This document shows, in pieces, positions 1 through 6,332 of a stretch of DNA of 10,295 nt. The stretch is from the NCBI GenBank assembly GCA_013694635.1, contig JACDCA010000401.1, forward strand, positions 1-10,295, written 5' to 3'. Positions within the stretch are counted from its first letter, which is position 1, and every line of letters starts with the position of its first letter. Both the position numbers and the translations under genes were made by a program. Below the pieces are notes generated by a model. The model had not been told where the DNA came from and did no database searches. It was given only the letters and a program-made list of their open reading frames with translations. Source of the DNA: Acidobacteriota bacterium (GTDB taxonomy: Bacteria; Acidobacteriota; Vicinamibacteria; Vicinamibacterales; 2-12-FULL-66-21).

Positions 1-284
1 AGATCCTCGCGGCGGTGAAGACGTTCCAGGACACGCTGGTGGACGCGAAGCAACTGGCGGACACGAAGAGCGCCGTGAAGTACGGCTTCCTCATGGGGAT
101 GGAATCAGCGCAGGACGTGGCGCTCGCAGTGATGTGGCCGATCGTCTACAGCGGACGGCTGGAGGCGATCGAGGACTACTACCGCACCCTCGAAGCAGTG
201 ACGCCGGAGGATGTTCGCGAGGCCGCGAAGAAGTATCTGCTCGATACCGGACGAACGACCATCACGATGGTGCAGGGAAATTGA
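1..284 (+). CDS. M16 family peptidase, C-terminal end only (partial)
   Basis: This is the last 93 or so residues of a protein that begins before the window; the reading frame is open from base 3 and ends with TGA at 282-284. The fragment matches the final domain of pitrilysin/mitochondrial-processing-peptidase-like (M16) proteins: a long helical stretch (KQLADTKSAVKYGF), a segment ending in IEDYYRTLEAVTPEDVREAAKKYL, then the closing beta strand TTITMVQ. The phrase 'the ... T ED V  AA KKYL' before a final strand is characteristic of M16 C-termini. Any HxxEH zinc motif would lie upstream and cannot be seen. The following gene is a second M16 protein that overlaps by one base, so the two are probably made together as subunits of one periplasmic protease. 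By inference, this upstream partner is the catalytic one. The GTG at 15 is internal, not a start. Confidence 0.85.
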   Translation, partial: ILAAVKTFQDTLVDAKQLADTKSAVKYGFLMGMESAQDVALAVMWPIVYSGRLEAIEDYYRTLEAVTPEDVREAAKKYLLDTGRTTITMVQGN

Positions 285-1789
285 TGATGAAGATGCTTCT
301 CCTTGCGTTCGTGGCAATCGTGTCGGTCGGGGCAGCCGACAACAACATCATCGCGCTCCCGGAGCCGAACTCGCCGTTTGTGGCCTTCAACATCTGGATC
401 AAGAGCGGGTCGGCGGCGGATCCGAAGGGGAAGGAAGGGCTCGCGTCGCTGACGGCGAGCCTTATGTCCGGCGGCGCGACCAAGCAGGACACGCTCGAAA
501 CGATCCTCGAGAAGATGTATCCCATGGCCGCGGGATACAGCGCGTCGGTGGACAAGGAGATGACCAACTTCACCGGCCGCGTCCACCGCGACAACCTCGA
601 CGCGTTTTACGGGCTCTTCAAGAATGCGCTGCTAGCCCCTGCCTTCAGCGACGCGGACTTCAACCGCCTGAAGGCGCAGCGGCTCAACTTTCTCGAGCGT
701 GGACGCCGGTACTCGCGCGATGAGGAGTTGAGCAAGGACCTGTTGTTCTCGATGGCCTACGAGGGAACGCCCTACCAGCATCCTTCGGATGGCTACGTCG
801 AGTCGGTCCGCTCGATCACGCTGGACGACGTCCGGGCGTTCTATCGCGATCACTACCTCCGCAACAACATCGTCGTGGGCGTCGGTGGGGGGTACCCGCA
901 GGGACTTGCCGAGCGCGTCAGGAAAGACATCGAGGCGCTGCCAGAGGGAACCGCCCGGGCCGCGGCTGCTCCCGCACCCAAGCCCCCGCCGGGTGTGAAG
1001 GTTCTGATCGTCGAGAAGCCGACCGATGCATCGGCGATCTCGTTCGGATACCCGATCGCGCTGCTGCGCAGCCACGCGGACTTCGTGCCGCTCCTCATCG
1101 CCAACTCCTACCTCGGCGAGCACCGCAACTCGGTCGGACGGCTCTACCAGGCGATTCGCGAGACGCGCGGAATGAACTACGGCAACTACTCATACATCGA
1201 GGCGTTTCCGGCCGGCTACGCCACGCAGCAGCCGCGCGTGAACGTCCCGCGGCGGAGCCAGCTGTTCGAGATCTGGATCCGTCCGATCTCGCTGACGGCC
1301 CCAGGCAACCTCCACGACCGGACACTCTTCGCCACCCGGGCGGCAATGTTCGAGCAGCAGAAGCTGGTGGAGAAGGGGATGACGCCGCAGGAAGTCGCGA
1401 CGTCAAAGGAATTCCTGCGCAACTACGTCGGCACCTGGGGCGCCACCATCAGCCGCCGTCTTGGCTACGCGATAGACGATGCGTTCTACGGGATTGGGAA
1501 GCCCGGGTTCCTGCAGTCACTGAAGGCGGCAATCGACAAGGTGACGCCCGACCAGGTGAACGCGGCGATCAAGAAGCATCTGCAGGACGACAACATGCAC
1601 CTGGTGATCATCACGGCTGACGCCGCCGGGATGAAACAGAGGCTTGTGAGCGGCGCCCCGGCGTCGATCACCTACGCCGGCGAGCGCCCCGCCGCGCTGC
1701 TGGCAGAAGACAAGACGATCTCGGCGTTGCCGATCAAAGTGAAGGAAGCGGACATCACCATTCTGCCGATCGACAGGGTCTTTCAATAG
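284..1789 (+). CDS. M16 family protein lacking the HxxEH zinc motif, probable non-catalytic subunit
   Basis: A 501-residue exported M16-type protein. I choose the ATG at 284 because it overlaps the preceding stop (TGATG), has AGGGA at 274-278, and starts a signal peptide (MMKMLLLAFVAIVSVGA, cleavage near residue 17-18); ATG 287 is also possible. The open frame extends further upstream but only over the previous gene. Residues 36-61 form the usual first strand and helix of the M16 fold, but where active enzymes have HxxEH after GLA, this protein has S55-L-T-A-S59, so both histidines and the glutamate are missing. The C-terminal half keeps the LYQAIRETRGMNYG motif with R292 and Y299, the pair that in M16 partner subunits helps to bind substrate. 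Known M16 heterodimers pair a catalytic subunit with a zinc-less one; I infer the same here with the upstream gene. Location: periplasm. Confidence 0.88.
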   Translation: MMKMLLLAFVAIVSVGAADNNIIALPEPNSPFVAFNIWIKSGSAADPKGKEGLASLTASLMSGGATKQDTLETILEKMYPMAAGYSASVDKEMTNFTGRVHRDNLDAFYGLFKNALLAPAFSDADFNRLKAQRLNFLERGRRYSRDEELSKDLLFSMAYEGTPYQHPSDGYVESVRSITLDDVRAFYRDHYLRNNIVVGVGGGYPQGLAERVRKDIEALPEGTARAAAAPAPKPPPGVKVLIVEKPTDASAISFGYPIALLRSHADFVPLLIANSYLGEHRNSVGRLYQAIRETRGMNYGNYSYIEAFPAGYATQQPRVNVPRRSQLFEIWIRPISLTAPGNLHDRTLFATRAAMFEQQKLVEKGMTPQEVATSKEFLRNYVGTWGATISRRLGYAIDDAFYGIGKPGFLQSLKAAIDKVTPDQVNAAIKKHLQDDNMHLVIITADAAGMKQRLVSGAPASITYAGERPAALLAEDKTISALPIKVKEADITILPIDRVFQ

Positions 1790-1792
1790 TCC

Positions 1793-1855
1793 CCGCTAAC
1801 GACGACAGAGACACAGAGTTCACAGAATGAATTCTGTGTCTCTGTGTCTTAGCGG
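1793..1855. repeat. CACAGAG-type palindromic element between converging genes
   Basis: The gap between the M16 stop and the convergent lipoprotein stop is almost filled by an interrupted inverted repeat. GACACAGAG (1810-1818) pairs with CTCTGTGTC (1840-1848), CACAGAAT (1821-1828) pairs with ATTCTGTG (1831-1838), and an outer CCGCTAA (1793-1799) pairs with TTAGCGG (1849-1855) across a 10-base bulge on the left side. The left arm is itself an imperfect tandem of about 9 bases (ACACAGAGT, TCACAGAAT). A related palindrome lies at 5411-5463. Such elements resemble REP-like repeats scattered between genes in some high-GC bacterial genomes. A role as a two-way transcription terminator is possible from its position but there is no clear T tract. 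Confidence 0.75.
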
Positions 1856-1872
1856 TGCGTTCGTGTGGCCTC

Positions 1873-2448
1873 CTACCGCACGCTTACGCGCATCTCGGCG
1901 CGGTCCGGCCTTCCGTTTCTATCGTTGAAATCGCCGTCGATCAGGATCGTCCCTTCCGGGAACAGCCCGCAGCCAAACCGCAGAAAGAACGGGAGCTCCC
2001 GTGAGGTCCGCGCCGAAACCAGCAGTCCGTCGATCGGCGGCAAACCGGGGATCGGGATCGGTCCTCTCGACGGGAGCGGCGCAACGCCAGGGAAGGGTAT
2101 CGGCGATGACGACGGGATGAACGAACCGTGTGGTGCCGGGAAGACCTCGGGCAGCGCGCGATCGCCGAAGCGGTCGGTAAACGAGAATCGGAGACCGCGC
2201 AGGATCAGGTCCTCGCCGGCGCCAAGAGTGACGGTAATTCGTACACCGAACGACGACCGGGTTGTACACGACGAACCAGCCAGGAACTCAGGGCGCACGA
2301 TCTGCGGCTCTGCTGTGAGGGACGGTTTCAGCGCCCCGCCAGCGGGCGAGGGCGTTGTGGGACTCGCAGCGGTGCGGTTGCACGCCACCGATGCAGTCAA
2401 TAGCAGAGCCAGCACGACCGGTGCGTACGTGGGGAAGCGTTCGTACAT
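1873..2448 (-). CDS. Proline-rich lipoprotein of unknown function
   Basis: A 191-residue protein read on the minus strand. It starts with a lipoprotein signal: a hydrophobic run (PVVLALLLTASVAC) ending in an acceptable lipobox at C23, preceded by AGAGGTG just upstream of the ATG at 2448. An overlapping plus-strand frame of similar length lacks any such signal. After a Ser/Thr/Pro linker (24-42) comes a beta-rich region around 60-95 (FGVRITVTLGAGEDLILRGL), then a proline-rich segment near 105-135 (SSSPIPFPGVAPLPSRGPIP), then a final beta region. C61 and C160 could form a disulfide. The C-terminus (DGDFNDRNGRPD) is acidic and spaced rather like a metal-binding loop, though this is only a resemblance. 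I recognise no family with a known function. It is convergent with the M16 gene and divergent from the M28 gene. Most likely membrane-anchored in the cell envelope. Confidence 0.8.
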   Translation of the reverse strand: MYERFPTYAPVVLALLLTASVACNRTAASPTTPSPAGGALKPSLTAEPQIVRPEFLAGSSCTTRSSFGVRITVTLGAGEDLILRGLRFSFTDRFGDRALPEVFPAPHGSFIPSSSPIPFPGVAPLPSRGPIPIPGLPPIDGLLVSARTSRELPFFLRFGCGLFPEGTILIDGDFNDRNGRPDRAEMRVSVR

Positions 2449-2553
2449 TCTGCACCTCTGACGCGAGACATAAGCAAGCGACGTGCGAGGTAGAGTTCAC
2501 GGTTAGAATCCGCACACAGCTCGGCTTACGCCGGTGCCCTTAGCGAGGCTTTC

Positions 2554-4197
2554 ATGCGACGAGTAGTCATTCTGATCTTCGCAACGACCCTGATTGCGAC
2601 GGCCCAGCAGCGCGCGCCAGAAATCGAGTCGATCCGGCAGGCGGACATGAAGGCGGACCTGACGTTCCTCGCGTCGGACGTCATGGCCGGGCGATTGACC
2701 GACACGCCCCAGAATGCGCTCGCGGCCGAGTGGATCGCATCTCGCTTCGAACGGCTCGGGCTCAAGCCGGTGGGCGACGATGGGACGTACTACCAGAAGT
2801 ACAACCTGGTGGTGGCCACACTGGGAGCAGAGAACACTATGACGGTCGGCGGCGTCGTGGAGCACGACAGGCCGAAAGCCGGCGTTGATTTTTCTCCGCA
2901 GCGGTTCAGTGCCAGCGCGACCGGGAAGGGAGAAGTCGTGTTCGTCGGCTACGGCATTTCGTCGCCCGAGCGTGGGTACGACGATTACGGCGAAAGAGGC
3001 GGCCCGACCGACAGCCCAGTCAAGGGAAAGATCGTCATCGCGATCGACCACGAACCTGGTGAGAGCGATCCAGACAGCATCTTCGACGGCGTCGTCACAT
3101 CGCACTCCTCGAGCCCGTTGAACAAGGCCTTGGCCGCACAGGCCAGGGGTGCGGTCGCGATTCTGTTCGTGAGCGACGTTCATAACCATCAACAGACCGG
3201 TGACGGGACGCGCGTTGCCGGAAATCCGTGGCCGACGCAGGCGCCGCGCATCCGCCCCTTCCAGCTCGAGAGCTGGGTCGGGCAAGTGCGGATCCCGGCC
3301 GCGCAGGTCTCTCGAGCGCTCGCAGAAGCGCTGCTTGCAGGTACGGGACGCACGCTCATGGACCTCGCGAAGACGTCCGACACGCCAGCTGGATCGACGC
3401 CGATTGCGTCCACCGGCGCAGAAGTTCAGATCACGACGTCCATCGAGCGAACGATCATTCCCGATCGCAATGTCGTCGGCATGATCGAAGGCGCGGATCC
3501 GAGACTGAAAGACGAGATCGTGATCGTCTGCGCGCATTACGACCACGACGGCGTGAGCGGCGCCAACGTTCTCAATGGCGCGGACGATGACGGCTCGGGG
3601 ACCGTCGGTGTCATGGAGATTGCCGAGGCGTATGCCGTGGCCGCCCAGAAAGGGGAGCGGCCGAAGCGGTCGGTTCTGTTCGCCGCATGGAACTCCGAGG
3701 AGCGCGGGCTTTTCGGCGCGTGGGCCTACACCGAGAAGCCGATCGTTCCGCTCGCCAGGACCGTCGCCGTCCTCAACATGGACATGATCGGGCGGAACGA
3801 GGAAGTCCCCGCGGAGGGCGGCGGGCGGTTCCGCGGTCTCGACCCGCAGACAGCCGAATCGAACAGCAACGCAGTCAACATCATCGGCACGACAAGGAGT
3901 GCATCCCTGAAGAACGTCGTCGAGCGCGCGAACGCCGGGATCGGTCTGACGCTGCGATTGCGCTATGACAACAACGTCTCGCAGTTGATGCGTCGCAGCG
4001 ATCACTGGCCGTTTCTCAACAACGGCGTCCCAGCGGTCTGGGTGCACACGGGCTTGCATCCCGATTACCACACGGCGAATGACGATGCGGGCCGGATCAA
4101 CTATCCGAAGATGGAGAAGATCGCGCGCATGGTGTACCAAGCGTCCTGGGATCTGGCACACACGGCTTCACGGCCAACGATGAGCCGTCCGAAGTAA
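2554..4197 (+). CDS. Exported M28 family metallopeptidase with PA insert domain
   Basis: A 547-residue zinc aminopeptidase-type protein. The ATG at 2554 follows a modest CGAGG (2544-2548) and opens a signal peptide (MRRVVILIFATTLIATA, cleavage near A17). An N-terminal helical region (IRQADMKADLTFLASDVMAGR) is typical of secreted M28 proteins. A protease-associated (PA) domain spans roughly residues 110-295, including VVFVGYGI. The catalytic domain follows with every expected residue visible: H328 and D330 (AHYDHDG), bridging D344 (GADDDGSG), general base E382 and ligand E383 (NSEERG), D410 (NMDMIGR) and H506 (PDYHTANDD). Family members remove N-terminal residues from peptides using two zinc ions; substrate preference cannot be read from sequence. 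Expected location is the periplasm or outside the cell. It is transcribed away from the lipoprotein, with 105 bases between the starts. It probably works with the other envelope proteases here to complete peptide breakdown. Confidence 0.93.
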   Translation: MRRVVILIFATTLIATAQQRAPEIESIRQADMKADLTFLASDVMAGRLTDTPQNALAAEWIASRFERLGLKPVGDDGTYYQKYNLVVATLGAENTMTVGGVVEHDRPKAGVDFSPQRFSASATGKGEVVFVGYGISSPERGYDDYGERGGPTDSPVKGKIVIAIDHEPGESDPDSIFDGVVTSHSSSPLNKALAAQARGAVAILFVSDVHNHQQTGDGTRVAGNPWPTQAPRIRPFQLESWVGQVRIPAAQVSRALAEALLAGTGRTLMDLAKTSDTPAGSTPIASTGAEVQITTSIERTIIPDRNVVGMIEGADPRLKDEIVIVCAHYDHDGVSGANVLNGADDDGSGTVGVMEIAEAYAVAAQKGERPKRSVLFAAWNSEERGLFGAWAYTEKPIVPLARTVAVLNMDMIGRNEEVPAEGGGRFRGLDPQTAESNSNAVNIIGTTRSASLKNVVERANAGIGLTLRLRYDNNVSQLMRRSDHWPFLNNGVPAVWVHTGLHPDYHTANDDAGRINYPKMEKIARMVYQASWDLAHTASRPTMSRPK

Positions 4198-4217
4198 GAC
4201 TCCGGCTGGGTCGGCCG

Positions 4218-4226
4218 TGCTACACT
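4218..4226 (+). promoter_or_regulatory. Extended -10 promoter of vapB, probably giving a leaderless mRNA
   Basis: TGCTACACT is an extended -10 (TG, one base, then TACACT at 4221-4226). A transcript starting 6-8 bases later would begin at about 4232-4235, at or within a few bases of the vapB ATG at 4235. No Shine-Dalgarno sequence precedes that ATG, which agrees with a leaderless message. I see no convincing -35 box; the extended -10, or toxin-antitoxin autoregulation, might compensate. Confidence 0.5.
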
Positions 4227-4234
4227 CGATACAC

Positions 4235-4465
4235 ATGAAACGCACAAATCTTGTGCTAAATGGTGAACTCCTGCAGGAGGCCACGAGGCTGAGCGGGGAG
4301 CGTACCTACTCCCGCACCGTCGAGCGGGCGCTGGAGGAGTTCGTCCGCCGAGTCAAAGCCCGCCGGATACTTGACCTCGCCGGATCCGGAGCGTGGCAAG
4401 GGGACCTGAGCGTCGTCCGCGAGGACCGCGGCACCTATCGAACCCGGCGTCGTGGTTCTCGTTGA
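4235..4465 (+). CDS. vapB: VapB-type antitoxin of a type II toxin-antitoxin module
   Basis: A 76-residue antitoxin. The start chosen is the ATG at 4235 (MKRTNLVLNGELLQEATRLS), which matches the usual beginning of this VapB family; a GTG at 4217 would add six residues and lies inside the promoter. Residues 1-40 form a ribbon-helix-helix DNA-binding fold: a short beta strand (KRTNLVLN), then two helices through TYSRTVERALEEFVRR. The C-terminus (GSGAWQGDLSVVRED) is the segment that in related VapB proteins wraps around the VapC active site. Expected roles are neutralising VapC and repressing its own promoter. It overlaps vapC by 14 bases, so translation is probably coupled. The last residues (GTYRTRRRGSR) are an extra basic tail beyond the usual end and overlap the toxin start. 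Confidence 0.85.
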   Translation: MKRTNLVLNGELLQEATRLSGERTYSRTVERALEEFVRRVKARRILDLAGSGAWQGDLSVVREDRGTYRTRRRGSR

Positions 4466-4850
4466 CACGTCCGTCTGGATCGAGGTCTTCCGGAAGCCGG
4501 CCCGTCTCAAGCTGGAGTCCGCCGTCGACTTCGATGATGTCGTGACGTGCCTGCCCGTCATCCAGGAAGTGCTGCAGGGATTCGATGATGAGCGTGCGTT
4601 CGTGCTCGCCCGCGAGGCGATGCACGCGCTGCCGGTCGTCGAGTCTCCGCTGGCGCGACCGGTCTTCGACCACGCTGCAGACATGTACCGGGCGGCGCGA
4701 CGCGCAGGATTGACCGTGCGGTCGGGCGTCGATTGCCTGATCGCGGCGTGCGCGCTCCGGCACGGACTCGAGGTCCTGCACTGCGACCGCGACTACGACA
4801 CGCTGGCCCGCATCTCGGCGCTCCGTTCCCGCCGGATCAAGACCCGGTGA
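4452..4850 (+). CDS. vapC: VapC-type PIN-domain ribonuclease toxin
   Basis: A 132-residue PIN-domain protein, a normal size for VapC. The GTG start at 4452 gives MVLVDTSVWIE, the standard opening of the family; no ribosome binding site is evident, so translation likely depends on vapB. The four-acid metal site is present: D5 (LVDTSVW), E39 (PVIQEVLQG), D94 (SGVDCLIAACAL) and D112 with D114/D116 (HCDRDYDTLA). VapC toxins are magnesium-dependent endoribonucleases that cut tRNA or rRNA and stop translation when the antitoxin is degraded; the target here is unknown. All catalytic residues are intact, so the toxin should be active. It ends one base before the pnuC-like gene starts, which is unusual for a toxin-antitoxin module. 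Confidence 0.9.
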   Translation: MVLVDTSVWIEVFRKPARLKLESAVDFDDVVTCLPVIQEVLQGFDDERAFVLAREAMHALPVVESPLARPVFDHAADMYRAARRAGLTVRSGVDCLIAACALRHGLEVLHCDRDYDTLARISALRSRRIKTR

Positions 4851-4851
4851 G

Positions 4852-5412
4852 ATGAATCCAGTCGAGGTTGCTGCGAACGCCTTTGTCGCGGCGGCGATCT
4901 TTCTCGCCGGACGCAACAACGTCCATACCTGGTGGCTCGGTATCGTCGGCTGCGCGCTGTTCGGCTGGGTGTTTTACGAGTCGCGCCTGTACGCGGACGT
5001 CACGCTGCAGATCTTCTTTATCCTGACGAGCATCCTGGGTTGGTGGAAATGGCTGCACGGGCGCAAAGGGGCGGAGCTGCCGGTGCGATTGTCGCGTCCA
5101 TCCACACTCGTTGGCTGGACGGCCGTTGCTGCGGTCGCGGCGCTCGGCTACGGCCTGCTGCTGCACACCTTCACGGACGCCTACGCGCCGTTTCTCGATT
5201 CGATCGTGCTGGCCTTCAGCGTGCTCGGGCAGCTGCTGATGATGGAGCGCCGCGTCGAGAACTGGTGGGCATGGCTGCTGGTGAACACGATCGCCGTCCC
5301 GCTCTACGCGTCACGAGGTTTGTATGTGACGTCGGTGCTGTACGTGGCGTTCTGGGTGAACGCCCTTGTGTCGCTTCGTCGTTGGCGGGGGTTGGCGCGG
5401 AAGAATGGCTAA
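4852..5412 (+). CDS. pnuC: PnuC-type nicotinamide riboside transporter
   Basis: A 186-residue integral membrane protein with about seven hydrophobic segments, somewhat shorter than typical PnuC proteins (usually 220 or more). Recognisable family features are the tryptophan-rich segment GWWKWLHGRKG (near residues 62-73), the central DSIVLAFSVLGQLLMMERRVENWWAWLLVN (two adjoining parts), and the ending LYASRGLYVTSVLYVAFWVNALVSLRRW. PnuC proteins carry nicotinamide riboside across the inner membrane by facilitated diffusion, with a kinase inside the cell trapping it for NAD synthesis. No kinase (nadR or nrk) is in the window. The ATG is one base after the vapC stop with only GGTGAG touching the start, so translation likely depends on ribosomes finishing vapC. 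The stop codon lies inside the left arm of a palindrome. The substrate could be another vitamin, since related Pnu proteins carry riboflavin or thiamine. Confidence 0.87.
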   Translation: MNPVEVAANAFVAAAIFLAGRNNVHTWWLGIVGCALFGWVFYESRLYADVTLQIFFILTSILGWWKWLHGRKGAELPVRLSRPSTLVGWTAVAAVAALGYGLLLHTFTDAYAPFLDSIVLAFSVLGQLLMMERRVENWWAWLLVNTIAVPLYASRGLYVTSVLYVAFWVNALVSLRRWRGLARKNG

Positions 5413-5463
5413 CCACGGAGCCACAGAGCACGTTGCTTTTCGTATCTCTGTAACTCCGTGGTT
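5411..5463. repeat. CCACGGAG/CACAGAG palindrome between converging genes
   Basis: AACCACGGAGCCACAGAG (5411-5428) is the inverted copy of CTCTGTAACTCCGTGGTT (5446-5463), with 16 of 18 positions pairing and a 17-base loop. The left arm is an imperfect tandem of 8 bases (CCACGGAG, CCACAGAG). It begins inside the pnuC stop codon and lies between two genes that end towards each other. It is related in style and position to the palindrome at 1793-1855. It could end transcription from both sides, or be a mobile REP-like repeat; the sequence alone does not decide. Confidence 0.75.
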
Positions 5464-5471
5464 GTGTTTTG

Positions 5472-5485
5472 GCCCTCGAAAGGGC
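5472..5485 (-). other. Short hairpin with TTCG loop just after the minus-strand lipoprotein stop
   Basis: Read on the minus strand, GCCCT-TTCG-AGGGC forms a five-pair stem with a UUCG-type loop, beginning 5 bases beyond the TAG of the glycine-zipper lipoprotein. It is followed by CAAAAC rather than a T tract, so it is not a classic intrinsic terminator. It may instead stabilise the mRNA end, perhaps together with the adjoining palindrome. Confidence 0.35.
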
Positions 5486-5489
5486 TGGA

Positions 5490-6164
5490 CTACGGAGCCA
5501 TTTGCGACGGCTGGAGCTGCAGCGGTTCGTCGAGGCGGATGCGGATGATGGTGCCCTGTTCGAGCGCGACGTCCTTGCCTTCCGTAGCCGCAATTACTCC
5601 GCCCGCGCCGACGGCTGCGCCGATGACCGCCCCTTTCAATCCGCCGATGATCCCGCCGATGATGGCGCCAACGGCGCCGCCGGTGCCGACGGTCTTCACC
5701 TCATCTTTGATGCCGCGGCTCTCGAAGACCTGCGTCGCCATTGCGCGAACCGGGTAGTTCCGTCCACGCACCGTGACCTGATCGAACGCGAGCGTCAGCT
5801 TGCCGGTCCGATCGATGTTGCCCGCTTTGTCAACGCTGCGGACGATCCCGCGGACCGTGGATCCGGCGGGAATCAGGACGCGATTCCCCTGCATCAGGTC
5901 GACGGCCGTGGTGGCTTCGAATCGTTGTTCCACCGTTGCGGTCTCGGAACTCAGCCGCTCCTGCACCCGGATATCCAGTTCCTGACCAACCGGCAGCAAG
6001 CCCCGACGGCCGCTTTCGACCTGTTCCGGAGCTGTCGGGTCAATGGCAGTCGAGCTGCCGCTCGTGCCACTCGGTGTTGTTGACGGCGGGTTGCTGCTCA
6101 TGGTGTCGGCGCATCCGACACATCCGGCGAGCGCAACCGCCGCGAGTATTGCTTTCACGTTCAT
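5490..6164 (-). CDS. Glycine-zipper lipoprotein of unknown function
   Basis: A 224-residue protein on the minus strand. I choose the ATG at 6164, not the longer open frame to 6275, because GGGAGG stands 7 bases upstream and a perfect lipobox follows (LAGC, C15; a second cysteine at C18). A Ser/Thr/Pro linker covers residues 19-50. Residues 56-150 are beta-rich (LLPVGQELDIRVQERLSSE, then VLIPAGSTVRGIV). A glycine zipper at about 160-190 (GGAVGAIIGGIIGGLKGAV) could insert in or span a membrane. The final strand LEQGTIIRIRLDEPL echoes the LPVGQELDIRVQERL near the start, as if the two halves belonged to one barrel-like domain split by the zipper. The pattern recalls VirB10/TrbI-like C-terminal folds, but that is a weak analogy. 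Likely an outer-membrane lipoprotein; function unknown. It converges with pnuC and diverges from the M48 gene. Confidence 0.85.
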   Translation of the reverse strand: MNVKAILAAVALAGCVGCADTMSSNPPSTTPSGTSGSSTAIDPTAPEQVESGRRGLLPVGQELDIRVQERLSSETATVEQRFEATTAVDLMQGNRVLIPAGSTVRGIVRSVDKAGNIDRTGKLTLAFDQVTVRGRNYPVRAMATQVFESRGIKDEVKTVGTGGAVGAIIGGIIGGLKGAVIGAAVGAGGVIAATEGKDVALEQGTIIRIRLDEPLQLQPSQMAP

Positions 6165-6171
6165 GCCAAAA

Positions 6172-6177
6172 CCTCCC
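6172..6177 (-). promoter_or_regulatory. Strong ribosome binding site that fixes the lipoprotein start
   Basis: On the minus strand GGGAGG precedes the ATG at 6164 by about 7 bases (GGGAGGTTTTGGC then ATG). It is the best Shine-Dalgarno sequence in the window and rules out the N-terminal extension of 37 residues, which would place the signal peptide in the middle of the protein. Confidence 0.75.
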
Positions 6178-6332
6178 GCGCCTCGAGAACGCAAGGTGCG
6201 TTCCGGCGCTGAGAATTGACCACCTCTCTCGCCTCGCTGACCACCATCGAGGGCATCTCTGCCGCAGAAGCACACTCATTGTTCGGATTTCGGTACAGGC
6301 GAGGCGGGATCTTAATTTGCTGAACACTGGGC

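Noticed and set aside
134..283. N-terminal extension of the second M16 gene upstream of 284
   Set aside because: It overlaps the end of the preceding M16 gene in another frame and would bury the signal peptide 50 residues inside the protein.
1865..2461. Plus-strand open frame of 198 codons opposite the proline-rich lipoprotein
   Set aside because: No signal, no ribosome binding site and a Ser/Arg-rich composition, whereas the minus strand has a lipobox and a Shine-Dalgarno sequence.
2449..2553. Divergent promoters between the lipoprotein and the M28 gene
   Set aside because: TAGAAT-like words occur, but none has a matching -35 at proper spacing, so I could not support a specific promoter.
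2503..4161. Long open frame (552 codons) on the minus strand opposite the M28 gene
   Set aside because: It mirrors a clear peptidase with all its catalytic residues, is rich in Arg/Asp/Val as antisense frames of GC-rich genes are, and shows no signal peptide or motif.
4198..4234. Inverted-repeat operator for VapBC
   Set aside because: The region GTGCTACACTCGATACAC has matching ends, but comparison of its two halves gives too few matches to call a palindrome.
6165..6275. N-terminal extension of the glycine-zipper lipoprotein
   Set aside because: The strong GGGAGG site and perfect lipobox place the start at 6164; the extension is Arg/Gly-rich non-coding-like sequence.
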